Shown piece after piece: positions 15,541 through 24,541 of a stretch of 60,242 nt of DNA. The notes under the pieces are model-generated. The model saw only the letters and a program-made list of their open reading frames with translations. It was not told the DNA's origin and made no database searches. The stretch lies in assembly GCF_000980885.2 (NCBI RefSeq), contig NZ_LBDA02000079.1, forward strand, positions 1-60,242, given 5' to 3'. How positions within the stretch are numbered: position 1 is the first letter of the stretch; each line of letters starts with the position of its first letter. The stretch is from Streptomyces malaysiense. GTDB lineage: Bacteria; Actinomycetota; Actinomycetes; Streptomycetales; Streptomycetaceae. Position numbers and translations under genes: made by a program.

Positions 15541-16260
15541 ATGAATGTTTCGGACAACTACCGTGGCAACTGGGAGAGTTACTGGAGCGAGACCTCCGAG
15601 GCTCCGGGTGAGGCGATCTGGGACTCGGACCCCTCGCTGACCGCGGAGCCGCACTCCGCGCTGCTCCTGCCGCACGCGGACCGGTCCCGCACCATAGTCG
15701 ACCTCGGCTGCGGCAACGGCACCCAGACCCGCTATCTGGCCACCCGGTTCGCCCGCGCCGTCGGCGTGGACCTCTCGCACGCGGCCGTCGAACACGCCCG
15801 GCGCGCCGCCGGGGACGCGCCCGTGGAGTTCGAACAGCTGGACCTGACCGACAGCGACGCGGTGAAGGCCCTGCACGGCAGGCTCGGCGACTGCAACGTC
15901 TACATGCGGGCCGTCATCCACCAGAGCGAGCCCGCCGCGCGCTCCGCGGTCGCCGCCGCCGTCGCCATGCTCGTCGGCGAGGCGGGCCGCGCCTTCGTCG
16001 TGGAGCTCACCCCCGCCTCCCGCGAGGTCCTGGAGCGCGCCGCCTCCGAGCCGTCCGGCCCGCCGCCCAAGCTCATGCGGGTCTTCCGGCACCACCTCAA
16101 GCCCGCCGACGCCGACGAGGGCGAGGTCCCGCGCCTGCTCGGCGAGGCCGGCCTGACCGTCCTCGCCGAGGGCGACACCGTCCTCCCGCAGACCGAACAC
16201 CTCACCGACGGAACCCGCATCGACCTGCCCGCACGCTGGTTCGTGCTCGCGGGACGCTAG
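15541..16260 (+). CDS. Class I SAM-dependent methyltransferase
   Basis: This 239-aa protein has the SAM-binding motif I VDLGCGNGTQTRYLA, the acidic end of strand 2 in VGVDLS, and motif II EQLDLTD. The N-terminus NVSDNYRGNWESYWSE is typical of a small-molecule methyltransferase group in Streptomyces. The substrate is unknown. GGGAGA precedes ATG 15541. It lies 105 nt after the SpoIIE-type gene on the same strand, so co-transcription is possible but not shown. Confidence 0.85.
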   Translation: MNVSDNYRGNWESYWSETSEAPGEAIWDSDPSLTAEPHSALLLPHADRSRTIVDLGCGNGTQTRYLATRFARAVGVDLSHAAVEHARRAAGDAPVEFEQLDLTDSDAVKALHGRLGDCNVYMRAVIHQSEPAARSAVAAAVAMLVGEAGRAFVVELTPASREVLERAASEPSGPPPKLMRVFRHHLKPADADEGEVPRLLGEAGLTVLAEGDTVLPQTEHLTDGTRIDLPARWFVLAGR

Positions 16261-16421
16261 GGGCTCCCCTCAAGGATCCCGCCGGGGTCGCGGGATCGCG
16301 GGGTCCGGGGAAAAGCCCTGGGCCGAGCCTCGCCCGCGTGGCCGAGCCGCCCCCTGACCGGCGGCAGGACGCCGCGGGGGCGAGGTTCGTGGCTTTTGTA
16401 GCCGGGGAACCCCGCAGCGCG

Positions 16422-16427
16422 TAACGT
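16422..16427 (+). promoter_or_regulatory. Leaderless -10 box for the peptidase operon
   Basis: TAACGT lies 8 nt before ATG 16436, which places the transcription start at or next to the ATG. No Shine-Dalgarno is present, which agrees. A matching -35 is not obvious. Confidence 0.45.
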
Positions 16428-16435
16428 GACGCTCC

Positions 16436-17269
16436 ATGAAGATCCTCATCAGTGCCGACATGGAGGGGGCCACCGGTGTCACCTGGCCGGCGGACGTACT
16501 GCCGGGGACGCCGCAGTGGGAGCGCTGCCGGGGGATGTTCACCTCGGACGTGAACGCCGCCGTGCGGGGTTTCTTCGACGGCGGCGCCGACGAGGTGCTC
16601 GTCAACGAGGCCCACTGGACGATGCGCAATCTGCTGCTCGAACAGATGGATGAGCGGACGGAGATGCTCACCGGGCGGCACAAGGCGCTGTCCATGGTCG
16701 AGGGCGTCCAGCACGGGGACGTCGACGGGGTCGCCTTCGTCGGCTACCACGCGGGCGCCGGGATGGAGGGCGTGCTCGCCCACACCTACCTCGCCAACCA
16801 GATCACCGGTGTCTGGCTGAACGACGTACGCGCCAGCGAGGGCTTGCTCAACGCGCATGTCGTCGCCGAGTACGGCGTCCCCGTCGTCCTCGTCACGGGC
16901 GACGACGTGGCCTGCGAGGACGCCCTCGGCTACGCGCCCGAGGCGCTGAAGGTCGCCGTCAAGGACCATGTGTCCCGATACGCGGCCGTCTGCCGCGCCC
17001 CGGCCCGCACCGCGGCCGACATCCGTGCCGCCGCCAAGGAGGCCGCCCGGCTCGCGGTGCGCCACGCGCCCGTGGAGGCGGGCCCGTTCACCGTGGCCGT
17101 GGAGTTCGACGCCGAGCACCTGGCGCTGGCCGCGACCGTGGTCCCGGGCGTGGCGCGCGTCGGCGAGCGGAAGGTGGCGTACACCAGCGCCACCATGTAC
17201 GAGGGGATCCGGACGTTCAAGGCGGTCACCACGATCGTCTCCAGCGCCGTGGAGGAGCAGTATGGCTGA
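16436..17269 (+). CDS. dppA: D-aminopeptidase, M55 (DppA) family
   Basis: This 277-aa zinc enzyme begins MKILISADMEGATGV. The metal and catalytic residues known from Bacillus DppA are all present at matching places: D8 and E10 (SADMEG), H60 (NEAHWT), H105 (VGYHAG), H116 (LAHTY) and E135 (ASEG). DppA releases N-terminal D-amino acids, preferring D-Ala peptides, in the cytoplasm as a decamer. The start is leaderless. The last 8 nt overlap the M20 peptidase gene, and the operon continues into an S9 peptidase and an LD-carboxypeptidase, pointing to use of cell-wall or other D-residue peptides. Confidence 0.9.
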   Translation: MKILISADMEGATGVTWPADVLPGTPQWERCRGMFTSDVNAAVRGFFDGGADEVLVNEAHWTMRNLLLEQMDERTEMLTGRHKALSMVEGVQHGDVDGVAFVGYHAGAGMEGVLAHTYLANQITGVWLNDVRASEGLLNAHVVAEYGVPVVLVTGDDVACEDALGYAPEALKVAVKDHVSRYAAVCRAPARTAADIRAAAKEAARLAVRHAPVEAGPFTVAVEFDAEHLALAATVVPGVARVGERKVAYTSATMYEGIRTFKAVTTIVSSAVEEQYG

Positions 17270-18566
17270 CCCGCAGGCCCTCGACGAGGTGGTGGAGTTC
17301 ACCTCGGGGCTGATCCGGATCGACACCACGAACCGGGGCGGCGGCGACTGCCGGGAGCGGCCTGCCGCCGAGTATGCGGCCGAGTGGCTGGCCGGCGCCG
17401 GCCTCGAACCGCTGATGCTGGAGCGCACCCCCGGCCGTACCAATGTGGTCGCCCGGATCCCGGGCACCGACCCGGCTGCCGACGCCCTGCTGGTCCACGG
17501 TCATCTCGACGTGGTGCCCGCCGAGGCCGCCGAGTGGAGCGTGCCCCCCTTCTCCGGGGAGGTCCGGGACGGGGTGGTGTGGGGGCGGGGCGCCGTCGAC
17601 ATGAAGAACATGGACGCGATGATCCTCGCCGTGGTCCGCTCCTGGGCCCGCACGGGGGTGCGGCCCCGCCGTGATCTGGTCATCGCGTTCACCGCCGACG
17701 AGGAGGCCAGCGCCGAGGACGGCTCCGGCTTTCTCGCCGACGAGCACGCCGGGTTGTTCGAGGGCTGCACCGAGGGCATCTCCGAGTCCGGCGCCTTCAC
17801 CTTCCACGACGGCGCCGGGCGGCAGATCTACCCGATCGCGGCCGGCGAACGCGGCACCGGATGGCTCAAGCTGACCGCGCGCGGCCGCGCCGGGCACGGC
17901 TCCAAGGTGAACAGGGAGAACGCGGTGACCCGGCTCGCCGCCGCCGTCACCCGCGTCGGCGAGCACGAGTGGCCGCTGCGGCTCACCCCGACCGTGCGCG
18001 CCGCGCTCACCGAACTCGCCGCGCTGTACGGCATCGACGCCGACTTCGGCGATGTCGACCGGCTGCTGGAGAAGCTGGGCCCGGCCGCCAGGCTGGTCGA
18101 GGCGACCGTCCGCAACAGCGCCAACCCGACCATGCTGGAAGCCGGTTACAAGCTGAACGTGATCCCCGGCGAGGCCGTCGCCCATGTGGACGGACGTTAT
18201 CTGCCCGGCGGCGAGGAGGAGTTCACCGCCACCCTCGACCGGCTCACCGGACCGGACGTCGACTGGGAGTTCGCGCACCGCGAGGTCGCCCTCGAAGCAC
18301 CGGTGGACTCGGCTCTCTTCGACCGGATGCGCGCGGCCGTGCAGGAGTTCGCGCCCGAGGGACATGTCGTGCCGTACTGCATGTCCGGCGGCACCGACGC
18401 CAAGCAGTTCTCCCGCCTCGGCATCACCGGCTACGGCTTCGCACCGCTGAAACTGCCCGAAGGGCTCGACTACCAGGCGCTGTTCCACGGCGTGGACGAA
18501 CGCGTGCCCGTCGAGGCGCTGCACTTCGGCGTCCGCGTCCTCGACCGCTTCCTGCGCACGGCCTAG
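17262..18566 (+). CDS. M20/M25/M40 metallopeptidase
   Basis: This 434-aa enzyme shows the M20 metal site in order: HGHLDVVP (His ligand and Asp), GRGAVDMKNM (bridging Asp), FTADEEAS (general-base Glu and Glu ligand), and a late His in LFHGVDE. A lid/dimerisation domain lies between. M20 enzymes are di-zinc amino- or carboxypeptidases, dipeptidases or deacylases; the substrate is probably a short peptide given the operon. ATG 17262 overlaps the dppA stop by 8 nt (ATGGCTGA) and uses GGAGGAG inside dppA, so translation is coupled. Confidence 0.9.
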   Translation: MADPQALDEVVEFTSGLIRIDTTNRGGGDCRERPAAEYAAEWLAGAGLEPLMLERTPGRTNVVARIPGTDPAADALLVHGHLDVVPAEAAEWSVPPFSGEVRDGVVWGRGAVDMKNMDAMILAVVRSWARTGVRPRRDLVIAFTADEEASAEDGSGFLADEHAGLFEGCTEGISESGAFTFHDGAGRQIYPIAAGERGTGWLKLTARGRAGHGSKVNRENAVTRLAAAVTRVGEHEWPLRLTPTVRAALTELAALYGIDADFGDVDRLLEKLGPAARLVEATVRNSANPTMLEAGYKLNVIPGEAVAHVDGRYLPGGEEEFTATLDRLTGPDVDWEFAHREVALEAPVDSALFDRMRAAVQEFAPEGHVVPYCMSGGTDAKQFSRLGITGYGFAPLKLPEGLDYQALFHGVDERVPVEALHFGVRVLDRFLRTA

Positions 18567-18586
18567 ACGAGACGGGGGAGGAGAAC

Positions 18587-20539
18587 ATGCACAGGACGCC
18601 GTACGGCACCTGGCCGTCACCCATCGACGCGGCACTCGCCGCCGCCCACGACGGCCGCCCGGACTGGGTGGGCTACGTCGGGGACGAGACCTGGTGGACC
18701 GAACCCCGCCCCGGCGAGGGCGGCCGCCGCGCCCTGATACGGCGCCGCGCGGACGGCACCGAGGAGTCGCTGCTGCCCGCGCCGTGGAACGTGCGCACCC
18801 GGGTCGTCGAGTACGGCGGCCGGCCCTGGACCGCCGAGGCCCGGGGCGGCACGCCCCTCGTGGTGTTCGCCAACTTCGCCGACCAGCGGCTCTACGGTTA
18901 CGAGCCCGGCGGCGAACCCCGCCCGCTCACCCCGCTCTCCGCGGTCGGCGGCGGACTGCGCTGGGCGGAACCGCACCTCGACCTCGAACGGGGCGAGGTG
19001 TGGTGCGTGCTGGAGGAGTACACCGGCGACGACCCCGGCGACGTCCGGCGCGTCCTCGCCGCCGTACCGCTCGACGGCTCGGCCGCCGAGGACCGGGGCG
19101 CGGTACGCGAACTCGCCCCGGAACAGCACCGGTTCGTCACCGGGCCCCGGCTCTCCCCGGACGGCCGGCGCGCCGCCTGGCTGGCCTGGGACCACCCGCG
19201 GATGCCCTGGGAGGGCACCGAACTGCGCGTCGCCGAGGTCGGCGAGGACGGCGCCCTGCACGGCGCGCGCACCGTCGCCGGGGGAGCGGACGAGGCCGTC
19301 GCCCAGGTGGAGTGGGCCGCGGACGGCACTCTCCTGTACTCCAGCGACCGCGGCGGCTGGTGGAACCTCTACCGCGACGACGTCCCGCTGTGCACCCGCG
19401 AGGAGGAGTTCGGCGGCCCGCTGTGGCAGCTGGGCCTGCGCTGGTTCGCGCCGCTGGACAGCGGGCTGATCGCGGTCGTGCACGGCAAGGGCTCGACCGT
19501 GCTCGGCATCCTGGACCCGGAGTCCGGGGAGATCGTCGACGCGGCGGGCCCCTGGACCGAGTTCGCCGCGAGCCTCGCCGTGCACGGGAGCCGGGTCGCC
19601 GCCGTGGGGGCCAGCCCGCGCACCGCGTACGAGGTGGTCGAACTGGACACCACCACGGGCCGCGCCCGAGCCGTCGGCGCCCGCCACCGGGACCCGGTGG
19701 ACCCCGCCTACTACCCAGAGCCGCAGATCCGCGTCTTCACCGGGCCCGACGGCCGCGAGGTGCACGCCCAGGTCTTCCCGCCGCACCACCCCGGGCACAC
19801 CGCGCCCGACGGCGAACTGCCGCCCTACGTCATCTGGGCGCACGGCGGCCCCACCAGCAGGGTGCCGCTCGTCCTCGACCTGGAGATCGCCTACTTCACC
19901 TCCCGGGGCATCGGCGTCGCCGAGGTCAACTACGGCGGCTCCACCGGGTACGGCCGCGCCTACCGCGAGCGGCTGCGCGAGCAGTGGGGCGTGGTCGACG
20001 TCGAGGACTGCGCGGCCGTCGCCCGCGCGCTCGCCGAGGAGGGCACCGCGGACCCCGGGCGGCTCGCGATCCGGGGCGGCAGCGCGGGCGGCTGGACCAC
20101 CGCGGCCTCCCTCACCACCACCAGCGTCTACGCGTGCGGCACCATCATCTACCCGGTCCTGGACCTGACCAGCTGGGCCTCCGGCGGCACCCACGACTTC
20201 GAGTCGCGCTACATGGAGTCCCTGATCGGTCCGTTCACCGAGGTGCCGACCCGCTACACCGAGCGCTCGCCCGCGAGTCACGCCGACCGCCTCACCGTGC
20301 CGTTCCTGATGCTCCAGGGTCTGGACGACGTCATCTGCCCGCCCGTGCAGTGCGAGGAGTTCCTCGCCCGCGTGCAGGGCAAGGGCGTCCCGCACGCCTA
20401 CCTCACCTTCGAGGGGGAGGGGCACGGGTTCCGCAGGGCGGACACCGTGATCCGTGCTCTGGAGGCCGAACTCTCGCTGTACGCACAGGTCTTCGAGCTG
20501 GACGTGACCGGCGTTCCGCGACTGGAGCTGCGCCGGTGA
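18587..20539 (+). CDS. S9 family (prolyl-oligopeptidase type) serine peptidase
   Basis: This 650-aa cytoplasmic protein has an N-terminal beta-propeller (VTGPRLSPDGRRAAWLAW and LLYSSDRGGWWNLY are blades) and a C-terminal alpha/beta-hydrolase domain from about residue 400. The catalytic Ser499 is in GGSAGG, Asp580/581 in QGLDDVI and His613 in EGEGHGFR; WAHGGPTS supplies the oxyanion site. The layout is that of acylaminoacyl-/dipeptidyl-peptidases cutting short peptides. GGGGGAGGAG lies 3-5 nt before ATG 18587, 20 nt after the M20 stop. It overlaps the next gene by 4 nt (GTGA). Confidence 0.92.
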   Translation: MHRTPYGTWPSPIDAALAAAHDGRPDWVGYVGDETWWTEPRPGEGGRRALIRRRADGTEESLLPAPWNVRTRVVEYGGRPWTAEARGGTPLVVFANFADQRLYGYEPGGEPRPLTPLSAVGGGLRWAEPHLDLERGEVWCVLEEYTGDDPGDVRRVLAAVPLDGSAAEDRGAVRELAPEQHRFVTGPRLSPDGRRAAWLAWDHPRMPWEGTELRVAEVGEDGALHGARTVAGGADEAVAQVEWAADGTLLYSSDRGGWWNLYRDDVPLCTREEEFGGPLWQLGLRWFAPLDSGLIAVVHGKGSTVLGILDPESGEIVDAAGPWTEFAASLAVHGSRVAAVGASPRTAYEVVELDTTTGRARAVGARHRDPVDPAYYPEPQIRVFTGPDGREVHAQVFPPHHPGHTAPDGELPPYVIWAHGGPTSRVPLVLDLEIAYFTSRGIGVAEVNYGGSTGYGRAYRERLREQWGVVDVEDCAAVARALAEEGTADPGRLAIRGGSAGGWTTAASLTTTSVYACGTIIYPVLDLTSWASGGTHDFESRYMESLIGPFTEVPTRYTERSPASHADRLTVPFLMLQGLDDVICPPVQCEEFLARVQGKGVPHAYLTFEGEGHGFRRADTVIRALEAELSLYAQVFELDVTGVPRLELRR

Positions 20540-21459
20540 CCGCCCTCATCCGCCCGCCGAGGCTGGCCCCGGGCGCCCGGGTGGCCGTCGTCGCCCCCAG
20601 CGGACCCGTGCCCGAGGAGCGCCTCCAGGCGGGCCTCGACGTACTGCGCGGCTGGGACCTCGACCCCGTCGTCATGCCCCATGTCCTGGCCCGGCACGGC
20701 GAGTTGGGTTACCTGGCCGGCGGCGACGCGGACCGGGCCGCGGACCTCCAGAACGCCTGGTGCGACCCTTCGGTGGCCGCGGTGCTGTGCGCCCGCGGCG
20801 GTTACGGCGCCCAGCGCATGGCCGACCTGGTCGACTGGGACGCGCTGCGCGCGGCCGGGCCGAAGGTCTTCCTCGGGTTCAGTGATGTCACCCATCTGCA
20901 CCAGGCGTTCGCCACCCGCCTCGGCCTGGTCACGCTGTACGGGCCGGTGGCCGCCGGGATCGACTTCGTCAAGAGCGCGCGGGCGCAGGAGCACCTGAGG
21001 GCCACGCTGTTCGCGCCCGAGACGGTACGGACCATCGCCACGCCCGGTACGGCGCTGGTGCCCGGCCGGGCCCGGGGGGTGACTCTCGGCGGCTACCTCG
21101 GCGGGCTCGCCGCCGACCTCGGCACCCCGCTCGCCCGGACCGGCGCGCGCGGCGGACTGCTGATGATCGAGGACGTGACCGAACTGCCGTACCGCATCGA
21201 CCGGTTGCTCACCCAGTTGCTGCGCTCCGGCTGGCTCGACGGGGTCGCCGGGATCGGACTGGGCTCCTGGGAGCGGTGCGGCCCGTACGAGGAGGTCCGC
21301 GCCGTCCTCGCGGACCGGCTCGGCGGCCTCGGGGTGCCGGTCCTGGAGGAGATGGGGTTCGGGCACTGCGAGGACGCGCTGACGATCCCGTTCGGGGCCG
21401 AGGCGGAGCTGGACGCGGACGCGGGGACGCTGACGCTGGCGGCGCCCGCGCTGAGCTGA
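20536..21459 (+). CDS. ldcA: LD-carboxypeptidase, S66 family
   Basis: This 307-aa protein has the S66 triad at family positions: Ser116 in GFSDVT, Glu212 in LMIEDV and His277 in GFGHCED; CARGGYGAQR is also conserved. The enzyme cleaves the L,D bond before the terminal D-Ala of murein tetrapeptides in the cytoplasm (LdcA, YkfA, MccF group). It lacks a signal peptide, so it acts on imported peptides. GTG 20536 overlaps the S9 stop (GTGA). In Bacillus an S66 gene (ykfA) is also linked to dppA, which supports a murein-peptide recycling role. Confidence 0.9.
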   Translation: MTALIRPPRLAPGARVAVVAPSGPVPEERLQAGLDVLRGWDLDPVVMPHVLARHGELGYLAGGDADRAADLQNAWCDPSVAAVLCARGGYGAQRMADLVDWDALRAAGPKVFLGFSDVTHLHQAFATRLGLVTLYGPVAAGIDFVKSARAQEHLRATLFAPETVRTIATPGTALVPGRARGVTLGGYLGGLAADLGTPLARTGARGGLLMIEDVTELPYRIDRLLTQLLRSGWLDGVAGIGLGSWERCGPYEEVRAVLADRLGGLGVPVLEEMGFGHCEDALTIPFGAEAELDADAGTLTLAAPALS

Positions 21460-21489
21460 GCGCACCCCTCGCGGCGGAGACGGAGCGCG

Positions 21490-21495
21490 TAAGCT
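21490..21495 (+). promoter_or_regulatory. Leaderless -10 box for the GNAT gene
   Basis: TAAGCT ends 6 nt before ATG 21502 and no Shine-Dalgarno is present. It lies 30 nt after the LD-carboxypeptidase stop, so the GNAT gene may have its own start. Confidence 0.4.
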
Positions 21496-21501
21496 GGCCG
21501 G

Positions 21502-22047
21502 ATGCCGCACGTCGCGTCCCGTCATCTCGCCGAAGGCCCCCGGGTGGGCATCCGTCACTTCACCCCCGAGGACGGCCCCGAGTTCACCTCGCGCGCCCGC
21601 GAGAGCAAGGACCTGCACCGGCCGTGGCTGTTCCCGCCGGACAGCGAGAACGCGTACGCCGAGTACGCGGGGCGGCTGATCGGCGACCCCACGAAGGCCG
21701 GCTTCCTGGTGTGCGAGCGTGACACCGGGGACATCGCCGGGTTCATCAACATCAACAACATCGTCCGGGGCGCCTTCCGGTGCGGCGCCCTCGGTTACGG
21801 CGCGTTCGCGCACGCCGCCGGGCGGGGGCTGATGCGCGAGGGCCTGGACCTGGTGATCGGCCATGCCTTCGGACCGCTCGGACTGCATCGCCTGGAGATC
21901 AACGTCCAGCCGGAGAACGCCGCCTCGATCGCGCTGGCCCGCGGCGCCGGGTTCCGCCTGGAGGGCTTCTCACCGAAGATGATCTACATCGACGGGGACT
22001 GGCGCGACCACGAACGCTGGGCGCTCACCGCGGAGATGCGCGCCTGA
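21502..22047 (+). CDS. GNAT N-acetyltransferase, RimJ/RimL type
   Basis: This 181-aa protein carries a complete GNAT domain: a start IRHFTPEDGPEF, acetyl-CoA loop region YGAFAHAAGRGLMREGL, and the conserved HRLEINVQPENAASIALARGAGF followed by YIDGDWRDHERWAL. These are hallmarks of the RimJ/RimL subgroup that acetylates protein N-termini or small amines. The target cannot be told from sequence. It probably starts leaderless. Confidence 0.88.
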   Translation: MPHVASRHLAEGPRVGIRHFTPEDGPEFTSRARESKDLHRPWLFPPDSENAYAEYAGRLIGDPTKAGFLVCERDTGDIAGFININNIVRGAFRCGALGYGAFAHAAGRGLMREGLDLVIGHAFGPLGLHRLEINVQPENAASIALARGAGFRLEGFSPKMIYIDGDWRDHERWALTAEMRA

Positions 22048-22133
22048 CCTCGGGCGGTCCCGCTCCTCGCCCCCGCAATTTGCGCAATCCTGACCGGCAG
22101 CTCCTCTGGCCGAGTCACCGCCCGCCGGGTTCC

Positions 22134-24107
22134 ATGGTCGTCGTGACAAGGATCCGACGTGAGGTACTGACCCTGCCCGCCGCCGAGTTGGGCCCGGACA
22201 ACCCCCTGCCCCCGCTGCGCCCGCTCGACGAGGTCCACCGCATCGACGACCGCGACCGGGAGGACATCCCCGGGGACATGGCGCGCGGACTCGGGTACGC
22301 GCCGCTGCGCAGCCTGCTGCCGGTCCGCCTCCGCGACGGCTACGGAAGAACCCGTGAACCCCGCTCCCTCGACGCCCTGGTGATCGAGAACGACCGGCTG
22401 CGCGCCACCGTCCTGCCCGGCCTCGGCGGCCGTGTCGCCTCCCTGCTCCAGCTGCCGACCGGACGCGAACTCCTCTACCGCAACCCGGTGTTCCAGCCCG
22501 CCGACTTCGCCCTCAACGGCGCCTGGTACTCCGGCGGCATCGAGTGGAACATCGGCGCCACCGGCCACACCACTCTCTCCTGCGCCCCCGTGCACGCCGC
22601 GCGCGTCCCGGCCCCCGACGGCGGCGACATGCTGCGCCTGTGGGAGTGGGAGCGGCTGCGCGACCTGCCCTTCCAGGTCGACCTGTGGCTGCCGGACGGC
22701 TCCGACTTCCTCTACGTCGGTGTGCGTGTCCGCAACCCGCACGAACACCCGGTGCCCACGTACTGGTGGTCCAACACCGCCGTACCCGAGGAGGTCCGGG
22801 TCCTCGCCCCCGCCGAGGAGGCGTGGCAGTTCGGCTACGAGCAGCGGCTGCGCCGGGTGCCCGTCCCGTACTGCGACGGCGTCGACCGCACGTACCCCCT
22901 CAACAGCCCGTACGCCGCCGACTACTTCTACGACGTGCCCGACGGCCGGCGCCGCTGGATCGCCGCACTGGACGCGGACGGGCGCGGACTGGTGCAGACC
23001 TCCACCGACGTGCTGCGCGGACGCAAGCTGTTCGTCTGGGGCAGCGGCACCGGCGGCCGCCGCTGGCAGCGGTGGCTCACCGAGCCGGGCACCGGCGGAT
23101 ACTGCGAGATCCAGGCGGGCCTGGCCCGCACCCAGCTGGAGCACGTGCGACTGGACGCGGAGAGCGAGGTGTCCTGGCTGGAGGCGTACGGCCCGCTCGA
23201 CACCTCGCCCGCCGGGGAGTGGCCCGGCGCCGTCCAGCAGGCCGAGGAGGAGCTGGAGTCGGTGCTGCCGCGCGCCCGCGTCGAGGAGGCGTACGCGCGC
23301 TGGCGGCCGCACGCCGACACCGAACCCGGCGAGACCCTCGCCACCGGCTCCGGCTGGGGCGCGCTCGAAGTGCTGCGCGCCGGATGGAAGCTGCCCGGCA
23401 CCCCCTTCCCCGAGGCCACGCTCGGCCGGGCCCAGCAGCCCTGGCGGGAGTTGCTGCGCACCGGCGGCCTGCCCGCCCCGCGCGGTCCGGAGCCGGCCGG
23501 CGAGACGCTGGTGGCCCCGCCCTGGCGGGAACTGCTGGAGACCGCGCCCGCCACCTGGCACGCCGAGTACCACCTGGGTATCGCCCAGTGGCACGCGGGC
23601 GACCGCGCCCAGGCCGTCCGCAGCTGGGAGCGCGCCCTGCCGCTCGCACCCGCGCGCTGGCCGCTGCTGCGCGCCCTGGCCGTCGCCGACGCGGACGACG
23701 GCCACCACGAGCGGGCCGCCGACCGGTACGCCGACGCGTTCGCCGACCTGTGCGGCGAACGGCGGGCCGGGGACGCGGACCGGGAGGCGGACCGGCTCGC
23801 CGCGAGGGCCGCGCTCGGCCGCGAGACGCTCGAGGCGCTGCTGCGGGCCGGGCGGACGGCGGACGCCCGCGCCGTGTGGGAACGGCTGCCGCCGAGGGTC
23901 CGGCAGCGCGGCCGGTTCCGGCTGCTGGAGGCGGAGTTGCTGCTGGCGGAGGGCCGGCGGGCCGAGGCGCGGGCCGTGTTCGACGCGGGCTTCGAGATCG
24001 CCGACCTGAGGGAGGGCTCCCGGGCGCTCGACCGGGCGTGGGCCCGCCTCACCGACGAACCCCTGCCCGCCCGCTACGACTTCAGGATGCGTCCCGGCCC
24101 GGCCTGA
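22134..24107 (+). CDS. DUF5107 protein with C-terminal TPR region
   Basis: This 657-aa protein has a DUF5107 beta-rich domain at about residues 60-360 (LPGLGGRVASLLQLPTGREL, GGIEWNIGATGHT, YWWSNTAVPE, FVWGSGTGGRRWQRWLTEP). This resembles the galactose-mutarotase superfamily fold found beside glycoside hydrolases. From about residue 460 the protein is helical TPR (WHAEYHLGIAQWHAGDRAQAVRSWERALPL and similar). It is cytoplasmic and presumably binds sugars. ATG 22134 is used; GTG 22143 three codons on is equally possible as neither has a Shine-Dalgarno. Confidence 0.82.
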   Translation: MVVVTRIRREVLTLPAAELGPDNPLPPLRPLDEVHRIDDRDREDIPGDMARGLGYAPLRSLLPVRLRDGYGRTREPRSLDALVIENDRLRATVLPGLGGRVASLLQLPTGRELLYRNPVFQPADFALNGAWYSGGIEWNIGATGHTTLSCAPVHAARVPAPDGGDMLRLWEWERLRDLPFQVDLWLPDGSDFLYVGVRVRNPHEHPVPTYWWSNTAVPEEVRVLAPAEEAWQFGYEQRLRRVPVPYCDGVDRTYPLNSPYAADYFYDVPDGRRRWIAALDADGRGLVQTSTDVLRGRKLFVWGSGTGGRRWQRWLTEPGTGGYCEIQAGLARTQLEHVRLDAESEVSWLEAYGPLDTSPAGEWPGAVQQAEEELESVLPRARVEEAYARWRPHADTEPGETLATGSGWGALEVLRAGWKLPGTPFPEATLGRAQQPWRELLRTGGLPAPRGPEPAGETLVAPPWRELLETAPATWHAEYHLGIAQWHAGDRAQAVRSWERALPLAPARWPLLRALAVADADDGHHERAADRYADAFADLCGERRAGDADREADRLAARAALGRETLEALLRAGRTADARAVWERLPPRVRQRGRFRLLEAELLLAEGRRAEARAVFDAGFEIADLREGSRALDRAWARLTDEPLPARYDFRMRPGPA

Positions 24108-24111
24108 ACAC

Positions 24112-24459
24112 TCAGCCGTGCTGGTCCACGTACTCGAAGATCGATCCGTCCGGGTGCATGGCGAGCATGTTGCTGCCCGCCGGAGTGGGCACCGGCTCCA
24201 CCAGGATGCGGGCGCCGAGACCGGTGAGCAGCTGACGCGCCTCGCCCACGTCCTTGACGGCGATGGTCGCGGTGACCTTCCGCAGGATCTCCAGCTCGGC
24301 TTCCGGACCGCTCATCAACAGGAAGGAGCCGATCGCGGCGACCCGGACCCCGCCGCGTTCGAACCGCTGCGCCGTGCCACCGGCCAGCCGCTCGTAGAAG
24401 GGGATCGCGGTCTCGATGTCGGCAACGCAGATACGCAGCGAGGCGCCCATAATCTCCAT
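24112..24459 (-). CDS. VOC (glyoxalase/bleomycin-resistance) superfamily protein
   Basis: This 115-aa protein is one vicinal-oxygen-chelate domain with the two beta-alpha-beta-beta-beta halves: SLRICVADIETAIPFYERL then ATIAVKDVGEARQLLTGLGAR, ending MHPDGSIFEYVDQHG with the usual C-terminal Glu ligand. It could bind a metal, an antibiotic or a small metabolite. ATG 24459 is preceded at 7 nt by TAGGCT, fitting a leaderless start; ATG 24450 is an alternative. It ends 4 nt from the DUF5107 stop, tail to tail. Confidence 0.85.
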   Translation of the reverse strand: MEIMGASLRICVADIETAIPFYERLAGGTAQRFERGGVRVAAIGSFLLMSGPEAELEILRKVTATIAVKDVGEARQLLTGLGARILVEPVPTPAGSNMLAMHPDGSIFEYVDQHG

Positions 24460-24541
24460 GCGGACGAGCCTAGTTGGGACGAGGGCCGACGCGCAGGCAG
24501 CCCCGGAGTTACCCAGGGTGCGCACAGGGTACCCGCATGAC

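Noticed and set aside
10003..16200. A 2065-codon open frame on the minus strand
   Set aside because: It is antisense to four well-supported genes and its protein is low-complexity Gly/Ala/His-rich text with no domain. It is a by-product of high GC at codon third positions.
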